Origin: Clostridiaceae bacterium
GTDB lineage: Bacteria > Bacillota > Clostridia > Peptostreptococcales > Tindalliaceae
DNA length: 64,000 nt
Direction: 5' to 3'
Assembly: GCA_024635995.1 (NCBI GenBank)
Contig: JAGXHW010000028.1
Coordinates: 1-64,000 of the forward strand
Shown here: piece by piece, positions 50,385-59,368 of the stretch
Layout: every line of letters starts with the position of its first letter
Numbering within the stretch: position 1 is the first letter of the stretch
The notes under the pieces: generated by a model
Database searches by the model: none
Told to the model about the DNA's origin: nothing
Seen by the model: only the letters and a program-made list of their open reading frames with translations
Position numbers and translations under genes: made by a program

Positions 50385-52016
50385 ATGGAAATACAATTCT
50401 TAGGTGCAGCTCAAGTGGTTACCGGTTCAAACATTCTCATCAAAACAAAAGCGTGTAATCTTTTGATCGACTGTGGTTTATACCAGGGTAGCAATGAACT
50501 GGAAGCAATGAATTTCAAAGCTTTTGATTATGACCCTTCCACCATTGATTACCTTTTTCTTACTCATGCTCACGTAGATCACAGCGCACGGATTCCCAAG
50601 CTGGTGAAAGAAGGGTTCCGGGGTAAAATTTATACCACACAGGCTACATCTGATCTTTCGGAGATCATGTTGTTGGACAGTGCACATATACAGGAATCTG
50701 ATGCTGAGTGGACTAACCGAAAAAGAGAGAGGGCCGGAAAAACTCCCGTCGTACCCCTTTATAATGTTCACGATGCAGAGGAAAGCCTTCGTTATTTTGT
50801 TCCTGTTCAATATGGTCAAAAAATCGATGTCAATGAAATCATCAGTATACGATTCCGTGATGCAGGACATATTTTGGGGTCTGCTATTTTGGAACTATGG
50901 ATTACCGATGAAGAAGATACCGTTAAAATTGTTTTTTCAGGTGATTTGGGCATGAAAAACAAACCTTTGATCCGTGATCCGGAACTGATTGAAGAAGCAG
51001 ATTACTTGATCATGGAATCAACCTACGGCGATCGCCTGCATGAACAGGTTGATGACCGTATGCACCTGTTGATTGATACCATTAACCGGACCATTAAGCG
51101 ACAGGGTACCGTGGTGATCCCCTCCTTTGCAGTGGGAAGAACACAGGAGCTTATATATGGACTCAACAAGTACTTTGCCGAGACCAGTAAATTAGATGTC
51201 TTTAGAAACACACCTGTGTACATTGATAGTCCAATGGCCACCTCAGCCACCAGGGTGTTTCAAAAAAATGCCCAGAACTTTGATGATGAGACCAAGGAAT
51301 TAATTCTTAGCGGTGATAATCCCCTGGAATTTGAAAACCTGCATTTTGTACGTGATCACTTGGAATCAATGAAATTGAATTCCGACAGAACACCTAAAGT
51401 CATTATATCTGCCAGTGGTATGGCCACAGCCGGCCGAGTAAGGCACCATCTAAAACATAATTTGTGGGATGAGAAAAATACAGTGATTTTTGTCGGGTAC
51501 CAAGCCCAAGGAACCCTTGGGCGCATTTTGAAGGAAGGCGTTAAAAAGGTTAAACTGTTCGGTGAAGAAATTGCTGTTAAGGCCGAAATTGTCAGCACTG
51601 ATGGCTTTTCTGGCCACGCTGACCAGCAGGGCCTGATGGAATGGCTAAGAGGTTTCAAGAAAATGCCGAAGAAAATTTTCCTGGTTCATGGGGAACCGGA
51701 GGCAACCGAAACATTGGCTGGTCTGATTCGGAATGAAATGAACATTCCAGTGGAAACCCCCACTGTGGGGTATGCTTTTGAAATGGAAGAGGCTGTGCTG
51801 AAGGCAGATTCCAAGGAAATGTTGTTGCCGGTACAACGCAGAGAGAACATAAAAAAGGAATTGGACGAAGTGTTTGCACAGATGGAAAGACTTGTACCAA
51901 AAGCCGACATGTTTCTTGATGAAAAAGTGCTGGAAAAAGAATATGACACCCTTAAAAACAAGCTGATTGATCTACAACGGGAATTAATGAACCTGAGTAT
52001 ACTCCTTGGTGAGTAA
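50385..52016 (+). CDS. MBL-fold beta-CASP ribonuclease (CPSF73-like)
   Basis: From the ATG at 50385 (AAAGGTGGAG before it) 543 residues. The metallo-beta-lactamase motifs are LTHAHVDHSARIP (HxHxDH), a later His in FRDAGHILGSAIL, and Asp in FSGDLG; the beta-CASP part has VVIPSFAVGRTQEL, ISASGMATAGRVRHHL and the terminal LVHGEP with FSGHADQ. Such enzymes cut RNA. The C-terminal extension of about 90 residues, helical and charged, is not part of the core. Single gene with a strong terminator. Confidence 0.92.
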   Translation: MEIQFLGAAQVVTGSNILIKTKACNLLIDCGLYQGSNELEAMNFKAFDYDPSTIDYLFLTHAHVDHSARIPKLVKEGFRGKIYTTQATSDLSEIMLLDSAHIQESDAEWTNRKRERAGKTPVVPLYNVHDAEESLRYFVPVQYGQKIDVNEIISIRFRDAGHILGSAILELWITDEEDTVKIVFSGDLGMKNKPLIRDPELIEEADYLIMESTYGDRLHEQVDDRMHLLIDTINRTIKRQGTVVIPSFAVGRTQELIYGLNKYFAETSKLDVFRNTPVYIDSPMATSATRVFQKNAQNFDDETKELILSGDNPLEFENLHFVRDHLESMKLNSDRTPKVIISASGMATAGRVRHHLKHNLWDEKNTVIFVGYQAQGTLGRILKEGVKKVKLFGEEIAVKAEIVSTDGFSGHADQQGLMEWLRGFKKMPKKIFLVHGEPEATETLAGLIRNEMNIPVETPTVGYAFEMEEAVLKADSKEMLLPVQRRENIKKELDEVFAQMERLVPKADMFLDEKVLEKEYDTLKNKLIDLQRELMNLSILLGE

Positions 52017-52046
52017 GGATACGTTAAAATGCTTTCATTGTTGTTA

Positions 52047-52079
52047 AAAACAGGAGAACCGATAGTTCTCCTGTTTTTT
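52047..52079 (+). terminator. Terminator after the MBL nuclease gene
   Basis: AAAACAGGAGAAC pairs with GTTCTCCTGTTTT around CGATA, then TTTT. Confidence 0.9.
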
Positions 52080-52119
52080 CAATGATACCCTGATGGTGTT
52101 ACCTGTTCAAACCATATGT

Positions 52120-53235
52120 TTACAGTAACTTTTCCGGATTCAGAACCTGCAGTGAGTCAGGCACAAAATAGCCATCTTTTCTCACAAGTACATCGTCAAA
52201 GTACATTTCTCCGCCGCCATAAGCCGCTGTCTGGATGCAAACAAGATCCCAGTGAACCGAAGAGCTGTTGCCATTATCTGCTTCCTGGTATGCATTGCCA
52301 GGCGTAAAGTGAAAGCTTCCCATAATTTTTTCATCAAACAGCGTATCTTTCATGGGGTTTAAAATATAGGGATTGACGCCAATGGCAAATTCGCCAATGT
52401 ACCTGGCGCCTTCATCCGTGTTGAATACATCAGACATTTTATCACTGTCGTTGCATTTGGATTCAACTATTTTTCCATCTTTGAAGGTTAGTTCTATGTT
52501 TTGAAATACAAAACCCTGGTAGAGTGAAGGGGTGTTGTAGGTAAGTGTACCGTTTACTGAATTTTTAACCGGTGCTGTATATACTTCACCATCAGGTATG
52601 TTACGTTTTCCTGAACACTTAACAATTCCCATGTCTTTGATAGAGAAAGTCAGGTTCGTTCCAGGTCCTGTGATGCACACCTGATCAGTCTTTTCCATCC
52701 ATTCCACAAGGGCATCCATTGCCTGATCCATTTTTTGATAGTCGAGGTTGCATACGTTAAAATAAAACTCTTCAAAGGCTTCTGTACTCATGGACGCAGA
52801 CTGTGCCATGGCTTCATTGGGGTATCGAAGTACAACCCATTTTGTCTTTGCCACCCGTTCCTGGATGTGTACCGGTCCTATCAATAGTTCTGAATACAGT
52901 TTCATCTTATCACTAGGGACATCGGCCAGTTCATTGGCGTTGTTACCCGCCCGAACGCCAATATATGCGTCCATTTCTTTCATTCTCATCAGTTCAAAGG
53001 AAGCTGCCATTTTTATCTGCTCTTTCGTAGCGCCCATTAACCATTCCCGAGTAAACCTGGGTTCTTTCACTGTCACAAAGGGCAGTCCCTCTGCCTTATA
53101 CACTTCTTTCACAAGGGCTTCCACCAAAGGTGTTTCCAGACCCACTGCCTCTATCAACACTTTTTCTCCAGGTTTCAGTGAAATGGAATAATGAACTAAA
53201 TTGTTTGCCAATTGGTTAATGCGAGGATCTTTCAT
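52120..53235 (-). CDS. M29-family aminopeptidase (AmpS/PepS type)
   Basis: From the ATG at 53235 (GGGAGAG before it) 371 residues, the common length for M29. Family parts: LVHYSISLKPGEKVLIEA near the N-terminus, GPGTNLTFSIK, SGKRNIPDGEVYTAP (metal Glu), a second Glu region DEGARYIGEFAIGVNP, and HFTPGNAYQEADNGNSSSVHWDLV (His and Asp ligands). These metal-dependent enzymes take single residues from peptide N-termini in the cytosol. Single gene. Confidence 0.93.
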   Translation of the reverse strand: MKDPRINQLANNLVHYSISLKPGEKVLIEAVGLETPLVEALVKEVYKAEGLPFVTVKEPRFTREWLMGATKEQIKMAASFELMRMKEMDAYIGVRAGNNANELADVPSDKMKLYSELLIGPVHIQERVAKTKWVVLRYPNEAMAQSASMSTEAFEEFYFNVCNLDYQKMDQAMDALVEWMEKTDQVCITGPGTNLTFSIKDMGIVKCSGKRNIPDGEVYTAPVKNSVNGTLTYNTPSLYQGFVFQNIELTFKDGKIVESKCNDSDKMSDVFNTDEGARYIGEFAIGVNPYILNPMKDTLFDEKIMGSFHFTPGNAYQEADNGNSSSVHWDLVCIQTAAYGGGEMYFDDVLVRKDGYFVPDSLQVLNPEKLL

Positions 53236-53401
53236 ATCACTCTCTCCCATTCTTTTTGAAATCTTTGCTTGATTCTGTTTATTCTACCATACAACACAGG
53301 TTTCTTCCATTGACTTCCCACATTCCATATGCTGTAATAAGAGTGTTCCCTGTGCATCTTTCAGAAGACATACATATATTTTATGAAAAGAGGATTGCTC
53401 T

Positions 53402-54487
53402 ATGCTGCTGCAGATTAAAAACAAATATCCATCAATGATTTTTCTTATGGTTATCATTTTTACATTGTCTGGCTGCACTTCACCAGACAGTGGATGGTCC
53501 GACAACCAGATGACCATCATGAACACCTCTTCTGAGATCAGGGTGTTATACCAGGATCGGTCACTGGGAAGCGATGCCATTTCAGAAGCATTTGAAAGAA
53601 TGTTGGAAATTGAAAGCGCCTTTTTCACACATCATGCGCCCAGTCAAATCAGCCGCATCAATGCTTCTGCCGGAATTTCTCCAGTGTCTGTTGATGATGA
53701 AGTCAGGTTTCTTGTGGAGGAAGGATTGCGGCATTACGAGTTGAGCGGTGGCTTGTTTCATATAGGTTTGGGTAATCTCACTGCTTTATGGGGTTTAAAC
53801 AGTGAACAGCCACATATACCGGATGCCGATGCCATTGCCACAACACTCGCGACAGCAAAAATTGAATCGGTCCAGTTGACGGGCAACGAGATCATGATGC
53901 TTGATAGAGAATCATCCCTTGATCTGGATGAACTTGCCAAAGGCTATGCCCTGGACGAAGCTGCCCGGGTTTTGCGAGACCTGGGGATTGTCAGCGGGCT
54001 CATTACCTTGGGTGATGATGTGTACGTTTTGGGTGAGAAACCAGGAGGAGATTCCTGGCATGTATGGATCAAGAAACCTTTTGCACCAAACCATGAAATG
54101 CTTGGTTATCTGGAAGTGATTAACCTGGCTGTTATCACCACGGGAAATGACACATCTGTCAATTTCATTGATAATGACGCCGAATATTATCACCAGGTTA
54201 TCGATCCCCGGACTGGTCGGTTGGTCTCAAACGACCTGGCCAGTGTCACAGTGGTCACCGACACAGGTCTGGACGGCAGTGTTTATTCGATGACAGCCTT
54301 CATTATGGGTTTGGATGAAGGCTATCGCTATCTCCTTGAAGCACCTGGTTTGGAAGGATTATTTATCACTAAGGATAACATCATCTATACCACACCAGGC
54401 CTGACAGAGATGTTCCAATTGATTGATGAAGAGAATTATACCATGGAGATCATGGTCATTGAAGATGAAGCGGATAATGATCAATAA
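53402..54487 (+). CDS. ApbE-like FAD:protein FMN transferase lipoprotein, divergent
   Basis: A 361-residue protein with a lipoprotein signal (KYPSMIFLMVIIFTLSGC). ApbE features: LDLDELAKGYALDEAARVL, GLITLGDDVYVLG (usual GGNV is changed to GDDV), TTGNDTSVNF and YHQVIDPRTG. The usual C-terminal DALSTALFVMG is replaced by LDGSVYSMTAFIMG, with an apparent insertion between the Asp and Thr. ApbE attaches FMN to FMN_bind domains of exported proteins; changes in the active site raise doubt about activity. A GAGG site precedes the ATG, and a terminator follows. Confidence 0.87.
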   Translation: MLLQIKNKYPSMIFLMVIIFTLSGCTSPDSGWSDNQMTIMNTSSEIRVLYQDRSLGSDAISEAFERMLEIESAFFTHHAPSQISRINASAGISPVSVDDEVRFLVEEGLRHYELSGGLFHIGLGNLTALWGLNSEQPHIPDADAIATTLATAKIESVQLTGNEIMMLDRESSLDLDELAKGYALDEAARVLRDLGIVSGLITLGDDVYVLGEKPGGDSWHVWIKKPFAPNHEMLGYLEVINLAVITTGNDTSVNFIDNDAEYYHQVIDPRTGRLVSNDLASVTVVTDTGLDGSVYSMTAFIMGLDEGYRYLLEAPGLEGLFITKDNIIYTTPGLTEMFQLIDEENYTMEIMVIEDEADNDQ

Positions 54488-54490
54488 AAG

Positions 54491-54540
54491 AACTCCCACA
54501 GCCAGCATTTATTAATATTGCCGGCTTTGGGAGCTTTTGT
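54491..54540 (+). terminator. Terminator after the ApbE-like gene
   Basis: AACTCCCACAGCC pairs with GGCTTTGGGAG (two mismatches) around a 19-base loop; CTTTTGTTT follows. Confidence 0.65.
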
Positions 54541-55266
54541 TTATAAAACTTTTACAGATGCGTCAAATTGGTAAATAACATCTTTGCGTTCAATAATGAT
54601 CAACGTACGTTTAGCAAGATTTTTGTCTTTTTTAATTTCAAACAAAAGCTCTTTGGCTGGGTTGATGGCCACCGGATGCCGGACTACCTTTAGCATAGCT
54701 AAATCGCCTTTTGTGTCACCGTAGGCGTAGCTTTGACTTAAATCAATGTCATAGACTTCCACCAGCTCCTTAATTGCTACAGATTTACTCTGTGAATCCC
54801 ACATTCGTTTGATTTCGCCAGTAAAATTATAGTTTTTATCCACCATATACTCTGTGGCCCGAAAGTCATCGGCCCCAAATTTCTCTGCCATACGTTCCAC
54901 CAGGTAATCAGGACTTCCCGAGATAAAAATGACACGATGTCCCTGTTCTTTATGCCAGTCGATCCGGTCTCGTGTGAACCGGTACACCCGGTCTCCCTTG
55001 GTTTCAATCACCTGGTTAACAATGAAGTCAATGTAATTTTTGTTTTGACCTTTCATGGAATTCAGGTATATTTCAGCAACTTCCAATAAGTAGTCTTCAT
55101 AATTACCCATACGTTTATCCCAGTCTTGAAAGGCTTTTTGGGCATGGCTGTACCAATAGCGAGGATCAATGATCTCATAACGAATCAACCGCTTGAAATG
55201 TTCCATCATTAAGGAATCTCTGTGAAGTGTTCCATCGATATCAAAAAAAGCTGCTGGTTGACCCAT
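54541..55266 (-). CDS. HAD-IB family phosphatase (SerB-like)
   Basis: A 241-residue HAD hydrolase with motif I FFDIDGTLHRDS (about 7-18), motif II VIFISGSPDYLVERM and motif IV YAYGDTKGDLAMLKVVRHPVAINP. The middle helical cap is C1-type, as in phosphoserine phosphatase. Related proteins act on phosphoserine, phosphoethanolamine or lipid phosphates. It follows the Na/Pi transporter gene by 11 bases on the same strand, so a phosphate-related role in one operon is possible. Confidence 0.86.
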   Translation of the reverse strand: MGQPAAFFDIDGTLHRDSLMMEHFKRLIRYEIIDPRYWYSHAQKAFQDWDKRMGNYEDYLLEVAEIYLNSMKGQNKNYIDFIVNQVIETKGDRVYRFTRDRIDWHKEQGHRVIFISGSPDYLVERMAEKFGADDFRATEYMVDKNYNFTGEIKRMWDSQSKSVAIKELVEVYDIDLSQSYAYGDTKGDLAMLKVVRHPVAINPAKELLFEIKKDKNLAKRTLIIIERKDVIYQFDASVKVL

Positions 55267-55277
55267 GTTGTTCCTCC

Positions 55278-56897
55278 CTATTTATACCTGCCGCCACGAA
55301 TCTCGTCACGTGCTGCCAGAGCAATGTTGGCAGCGTGGTCTGAAATTCTCTCCAGATTACTAATCATATCCAGGAAAATAACACCGGAGCTTGGTATGCA
55401 TTGGTGGGCATTTAACCGGCTGATGTGATTTCCCCTGAAACGTTTTTCGAGTCGGTCAACTTCTTTCTCTTTGTGTAAAACATCATTCACCATGTTTTCA
55501 TCCAGTGTGACCATTGCACTAAGTGCCGTTTCATAGGCTTCAATGGTGAGTGTGGAAATCTCCCTTAATTCAACAAAGGCTTCGTCGGAAAAGTGAAGAT
55601 TACCATCCAATTTGAATTGTGCCAGTTCTGCCAGGTTTTCCGAATGGTCACCCACCCGTTCAATGTCATTGATTGTGTTAAACAGCCCGTCCACTGTCTC
55701 ACGGCTTGAGGCTGAGAGGTTTGAATTGGACAGTTTAACCAGATACATGGATATTTCCCGTTCCAGCTCATTGGTAATACGCTCAACCCGCATGACCTCG
55801 TCAATTTTTTTCTGGTCTTTATAAAAAATGGCATCCATGGAAGCATGAAGTGTTTGCCCTGCCGTTTTCCCCATATGAAGGGTTTCTTTAATGGCCGCAC
55901 CAAGGGCGATGGCAGGGGTGCTGAGAATACGTTCATCTATGTATTTCACACCCAATACTGCTTCTTCTCCGCCAGGCACCATCTTAAAAGCTACTTTAAT
56001 GAGTAAGCTGGTGAATGGTAGTAAGATGATCGTAGTAGTTACATTGAAAAAGGTATGGGCATTGGCAATTTGCCGTGCTACATCACCTGGGCTCAAATAC
56101 GTTATGAGAAGATAAGTTGGTTGTCGTAACAGTGAGACGAAAATCAATGTGCCAATCACATTAAAGAGAAAGTGAAAGGCAGCTGCTCTTTTTGCCGTTT
56201 TATTGGCACCCACACTTGAAATAATGGCCGTGGTTGTGGTTCCCAGGTTAATACCAAATAAAATTGGCAGACCTGATTCGATAGGGATTAATCCTTCTAT
56301 GGCCAGAGCCAATAAGATGCCTGTGGAGGCACTACTGCTTTGTACAACCACTGTAATGGCAAATCCTGCAAGGATTCCCATAAAAGGATGCGTTCCAAAA
56401 CTGACCAACATGGTTCGAAAGGCTTCAACATCTCGCATTGGTCCGAGTGAGTCACCCATCATTTTCATCCCGATGAATAACATTCCGAAGCCAATAAACG
56501 CTTCTGCCATCTGTTTTGTTTTTCGATTTTTGGTAAAAAGCCAAATGCCCACAGACACACCAATGATAATGGGTGCATATTTGACAATTTTAAAACTGAT
56601 GATCTGTGCTGTGATGGTGGTACCAATGTTAGCCCCCATAATGAGACTGGCAGCCTGTGCTAATTGCATCATACCTGCATTGACAAACCCGACAACCATG
56701 ACTGTGGTGGCACTACTGCTTTGAACAATGGCAGTAACCAAAGCGCCTACCATAACCCCCATGATTCGATTGGACGTCAACATACTGATAATGTCTTTCA
56801 GTTTACTGCCCGCCACTTTTTGCAGCCCGGCACTCATGACATGCATACCGTACAGGAATAAACCCAATCCTCCCAACACGCCAAAAACAATATCCAT
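55278..56897 (-). CDS. Na+/phosphate cotransporter (NptA/PNaS type) with PhoU domain
   Basis: A 539-residue protein. The transporter half has two inverted repeats with the mark QSSSA: AIVQSSSATTVMVVGFVN (about 57-74) and VVQSSSASTGILLALAIEG (about 185-203), and GANIGTT / GINLGTT motifs. About nine helices lie before residue 325. Residues about 345-535 are a PhoU-like four-helix bundle (RVERITNELEREISMYLV; NDIERVGDHSENLAELA), also typical. It imports phosphate with sodium. Probably expressed with the HAD phosphatase downstream. Confidence 0.94.
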   Translation of the reverse strand: MDIVFGVLGGLGLFLYGMHVMSAGLQKVAGSKLKDIISMLTSNRIMGVMVGALVTAIVQSSSATTVMVVGFVNAGMMQLAQAASLIMGANIGTTITAQIISFKIVKYAPIIIGVSVGIWLFTKNRKTKQMAEAFIGFGMLFIGMKMMGDSLGPMRDVEAFRTMLVSFGTHPFMGILAGFAITVVVQSSSASTGILLALAIEGLIPIESGLPILFGINLGTTTTAIISSVGANKTAKRAAAFHFLFNVIGTLIFVSLLRQPTYLLITYLSPGDVARQIANAHTFFNVTTTIILLPFTSLLIKVAFKMVPGGEEAVLGVKYIDERILSTPAIALGAAIKETLHMGKTAGQTLHASMDAIFYKDQKKIDEVMRVERITNELEREISMYLVKLSNSNLSASSRETVDGLFNTINDIERVGDHSENLAELAQFKLDGNLHFSDEAFVELREISTLTIEAYETALSAMVTLDENMVNDVLHKEKEVDRLEKRFRGNHISRLNAHQCIPSSGVIFLDMISNLERISDHAANIALAARDEIRGGRYK

Positions 56898-57101
56898 TCT
56901 ATATCCTCCCTGTCTACGTCTTCAAAACCATTACCATTATACACTGAGTCACCGTGGAATGTCATGTTATAAAAAAAAATAAAAAAAATAAGGAAAATTC
57001 TCTTGAAATATTGGCAAAAAACCGATGCAAAAGAAAAGGAAGTATGGTATCCTTATGTCGGATGTTTTTTCAATAAGCATTACCATAAAAGGAGGATCCT
57101 C

Positions 57102-57341
57102 ATGGTACTAACAACAATACAAAAAATGATTGCAAACCAGCTGGGCATAAACGATTCATCAAGCATCACATTGGAAACCAGTCTCCTGGATGATCTGGAT
57201 GCAGATTCCCTGGATGCTGTGGAAATTATCATGGCTATTGAAGATGAGTTTGGTCTTGAAATACCCGATGAGTTGGCTGAATCGCTAAAAACCATCGGTG
57301 AAATTGTTGAATACGTTGAAGAGCATAAACAAGAGTCTTAA
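57102..57341 (+). CDS. acpP: Acyl carrier protein
   Basis: From the ATG at 57102 (AAAGGAGG before it) 79 residues, the normal length of ACP. The phosphopantetheine serine is in DADSLDAVEIIM (the DSL motif, Ser at about residue 38), and the acidic helix II (EFGLEIPDELAE) follows. It carries growing fatty acyl chains. The longer ORF-track start at 57003 has no ribosome site. It is isolated from other fatty acid genes, so it could serve a specialised pathway, but its sequence looks like the housekeeping type. Confidence 0.93.
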   Translation: MVLTTIQKMIANQLGINDSSSITLETSLLDDLDADSLDAVEIIMAIEDEFGLEIPDELAESLKTIGEIVEYVEEHKQES

Positions 57342-57369
57342 CGGTGGTTGTCATCGGACAAAAATGCAT

Positions 57370-57394
57370 GAAAAAAGTGCTGAAAATCAGCACT
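57370..57394 (-). terminator. Terminator of the Asp23 gene
   Basis: On the minus strand AGTGCTGA pairs with TCAGCACT around TTT, then TTTTTTCA. Confidence 0.85.
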
Positions 57395-57401
57395 GAACCT
57401 T

Positions 57402-57427
57402 AAACGACCTGACCTCAGGTCGTTTTT
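57402..57427 (+). terminator. Terminator of acpP, overlapping the Asp23 3' end
   Basis: AAACGACCTGA pairs with TCAGGTCGTTT around CC, then TTA. The 3' arm contains the last codons of the convergent Asp23 gene. Confidence 0.85.
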
Positions 57428-57780
57428 AAATTGTGGACAAAAATATTTACCTGCTGAACATTGATTTCGGTCATGGTTTCCACTGCGTCTTTCACTTTTT
57501 TCTGGGCTTCTTCCACCAACCGCGGAATTGGCATGCCATAAACTATTTCCAGTGATAAATTCAGCACCAAATGATCTTCTTCCTTCTCAAGAAGGACTCC
57601 GCTTCTTGCCGTTGTATTTCGATTAAAAATTCTCACTATTCCACCAGGAAAGCCGCCGCTGATGTCGGTAATTCCTTCAATTCCGCTGACTGCATTTCGG
57701 GCGATGGTCATAATAATGTCTTCCGATATTCTGATTTTACCCTTTTCGCTTTGCATCACCAATGGATCTGTGTTTGTCAT
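57415..57780 (-). CDS. Asp23/Gls24-family envelope stress protein
   Basis: From the ATG at 57780 (GGAGGG before it) 121 residues. The family core is GKIRISEDIIMTIARNAVSGIEGITDISGG, then VLLEKEEDHLVLNLSLEIVYGMPIPRLVEEAQKKVKDAVETMTEINVQQVNIFVHNL in order. Asp23 proteins are small and cytosolic or membrane-associated, with roles in cell-envelope homeostasis; related YqhY acts near acetyl-CoA carboxylase genes. The start lies within mobA, a 44-base overlap, which points to coupled translation. Confidence 0.88.
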   Translation of the reverse strand: MTNTDPLVMQSEKGKIRISEDIIMTIARNAVSGIEGITDISGGFPGGIVRIFNRNTTARSGVLLEKEEDHLVLNLSLEIVYGMPIPRLVEEAQKKVKDAVETMTEINVQQVNIFVHNLKTT

Positions 57781-58450
57781 ATCTTTGCTCCCTCCTTCGG
57801 TTGAGCTGGTCACAATCTGACCATTCATCATACCAGCGATTTTTATGATTTTCCCACATCATTAAAAGCTGTTGGTAATCCTCTTCACTGTTCACATTCA
57901 TAAAACTGGTCAGTTGGGGATCAAATCGGTGAATGGTTTCTTCATCCACTGTCCTTACCAACACTTCATCATAAAAGTGGCTGACTTTATAGTGTCCTGA
58001 TTCGATGGACTGCCGCATATAGGGAAGACAGCTTTTCCTGTAAAAGGCGTGTAAAGGTTGGTAGTGTGGTCCCATGATCGGAACCCGTACGTCCTCCCCA
58101 TCCAGAAGACCAATCATGTGTTCAATCAACTTTCTATTAAGCAGGGGCATGTCACAGGGTACTACGAAGATGGTGTCATGACCTGCTTCCATTAAACCGG
58201 TGTAAAGGCCCACCAGGGAGTTTCGACTGGGTGTATTAACGGCATCCTGGACAAAACTAACATTTTCAAGGGTAGAAAAAAGTTGTGGCTGGTGTGTTAC
58301 CACGATGACCTCGTTGAACAAGCAGCTCATTGAACTGACAATCCATTCAATCATTCGCTTCTCACCCAGAGGCAATTGTGCTTTGCTTCGTCCCAATCGT
58401 TTACTATTGCCTCCTGCCAAAACAACGCCTGATATGCTGTGCTTCATCAT
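57737..58450 (-). CDS. mobA: Molybdenum cofactor guanylyltransferase
   Basis: A 237-residue nucleotidyltransferase; GVVLAGGNSKRLGRSKAQLPLGEKRMIE in pieces is the GTP-binding loop (LAGGNSKRLGRSK, about 11-23), and FVVPCDMPLLN holds the metal-binding Asp. It attaches GMP to molybdopterin to make MGD used by DMSO-reductase-type enzymes such as formate dehydrogenases. The aldehyde oxidoreductase in this window does not need the nucleotide form, so other Mo/W enzymes should exist elsewhere. The last 40 residues are basic and hydrophilic, and their codons overlap the Asp23 start. Confidence 0.87.
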   Translation of the reverse strand: MMKHSISGVVLAGGNSKRLGRSKAQLPLGEKRMIEWIVSSMSCLFNEVIVVTHQPQLFSTLENVSFVQDAVNTPSRNSLVGLYTGLMEAGHDTIFVVPCDMPLLNRKLIEHMIGLLDGEDVRVPIMGPHYQPLHAFYRKSCLPYMRQSIESGHYKVSHFYDEVLVRTVDEETIHRFDPQLTSFMNVNSEEDYQQLLMMWENHKNRWYDEWSDCDQLNRRREQRYDKHRSIGDAKRKG

Positions 58451-58527
58451 GACTTTCCCCCGTCTGTGAATCTGTTCATTAAGATATTTACCCCTATTAT
58501 ACCATAGTGGTGCACGCAGTTACAGTT

Positions 58528-59241
58528 CTATAACAAGGATGGCAGCTGTTCAACATAATGCAGAAAATCAAGTGATGATCCCTGATGATCCGGGATAAAA
58601 TGCTGCTGGTCATCCTTAATCAGGCAATCTGTGACAAGGTAGGTGGCAACACCTAAATGGCCAGCAGCCAGATCTTCTTTAGCATCGTTTCCCACCATCA
58701 GTACCTCTTCAGGTGCAACGCTCAATCGGTCCAATACCTGCTGATAAAACATGGGATTGGGCTTACAAGCATGCATCGTTTCGAAACTGGTGATTAACTC
58801 AAAATCACTGGCGTTCAGACCTGCCCACGCTATACGTTGCTCCACCGCTTGGATGGGAAACAAAGGGTTTGTGGCAACAGCAAGGCGATAGCCTTTATCT
58901 TTGAGCTTTTTAACCGAGGTGACCATATGATCATTCTGTTCTGTGGCAGCCTTTGCCAGGTTAAAACCGGTTTGATAAAAATCTCCAAACACATGTACCA
59001 ACAACTCTTTTCTGTCTTCCATGCCATTAAAGAAAGAATCATAGAAGACCCTTTCATTACTTTTTCTTTCATCATTGTTGATCAACATCAACTTTGTACC
59101 TTCCCAAAGGCGTGCCTGAAATCGATCAGGATCCATATGGGGTGTAAAAGCTTTTATCAAAGATTCCATATACAGTTTCATAAATTGTTCAGTGTTCATG
59201 GTTAATAGTGTACCGTCCAGGTCAAAAAGTATAGTGTTCAT
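58528..59241 (-). CDS. HAD-superfamily hydrolase (phosphoglycolate phosphatase-like)
   Basis: From the ATG at 59241 (GAGGAG before it) 237 residues. Motif I TILFDLDGTLLTMN (about 3-16), motif II LAVATNPLFPIQAV, motif III CKPNPMFYQQVL and motif IV MVGNDAKEDLAAGHLGVATYLV, typical of HAD-IA enzymes with a helical cap. These dephosphorylate small metabolites; substrate unknown. Divergent from the 2-oxoacid oxidoreductase genes. Confidence 0.87.
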   Translation of the reverse strand: MNTILFDLDGTLLTMNTEQFMKLYMESLIKAFTPHMDPDRFQARLWEGTKLMLINNDERKSNERVFYDSFFNGMEDRKELLVHVFGDFYQTGFNLAKAATEQNDHMVTSVKKLKDKGYRLAVATNPLFPIQAVEQRIAWAGLNASDFELITSFETMHACKPNPMFYQQVLDRLSVAPEEVLMVGNDAKEDLAAGHLGVATYLVTDCLIKDDQQHFIPDHQGSSLDFLHYVEQLPSLL

Positions 59242-59314
59242 TAACAAGCTCCTCACAGATAGATTTTTCACTTCAATCATACCATAAAACGCCATTTGCT
59301 GATCCCTTTCACAG

Positions 59315-59339
59315 GGTAGCGTTTGATATATTCGCTACC
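59315..59339. promoter_or_regulatory. Inverted repeat upstream of the 2-oxoacid oxidoreductase genes
   Basis: GGTAGCG (59315-59321) and CGCTACC (59333-59339), perfect 7-base arms with an 11-base centre, 30 bases before the start codon. Could be an operator or a stem in the mRNA leader. Confidence 0.45.
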
Positions 59340-59368
59340 GGGTATCAGCTATTTGAGGAGGGATTTCT

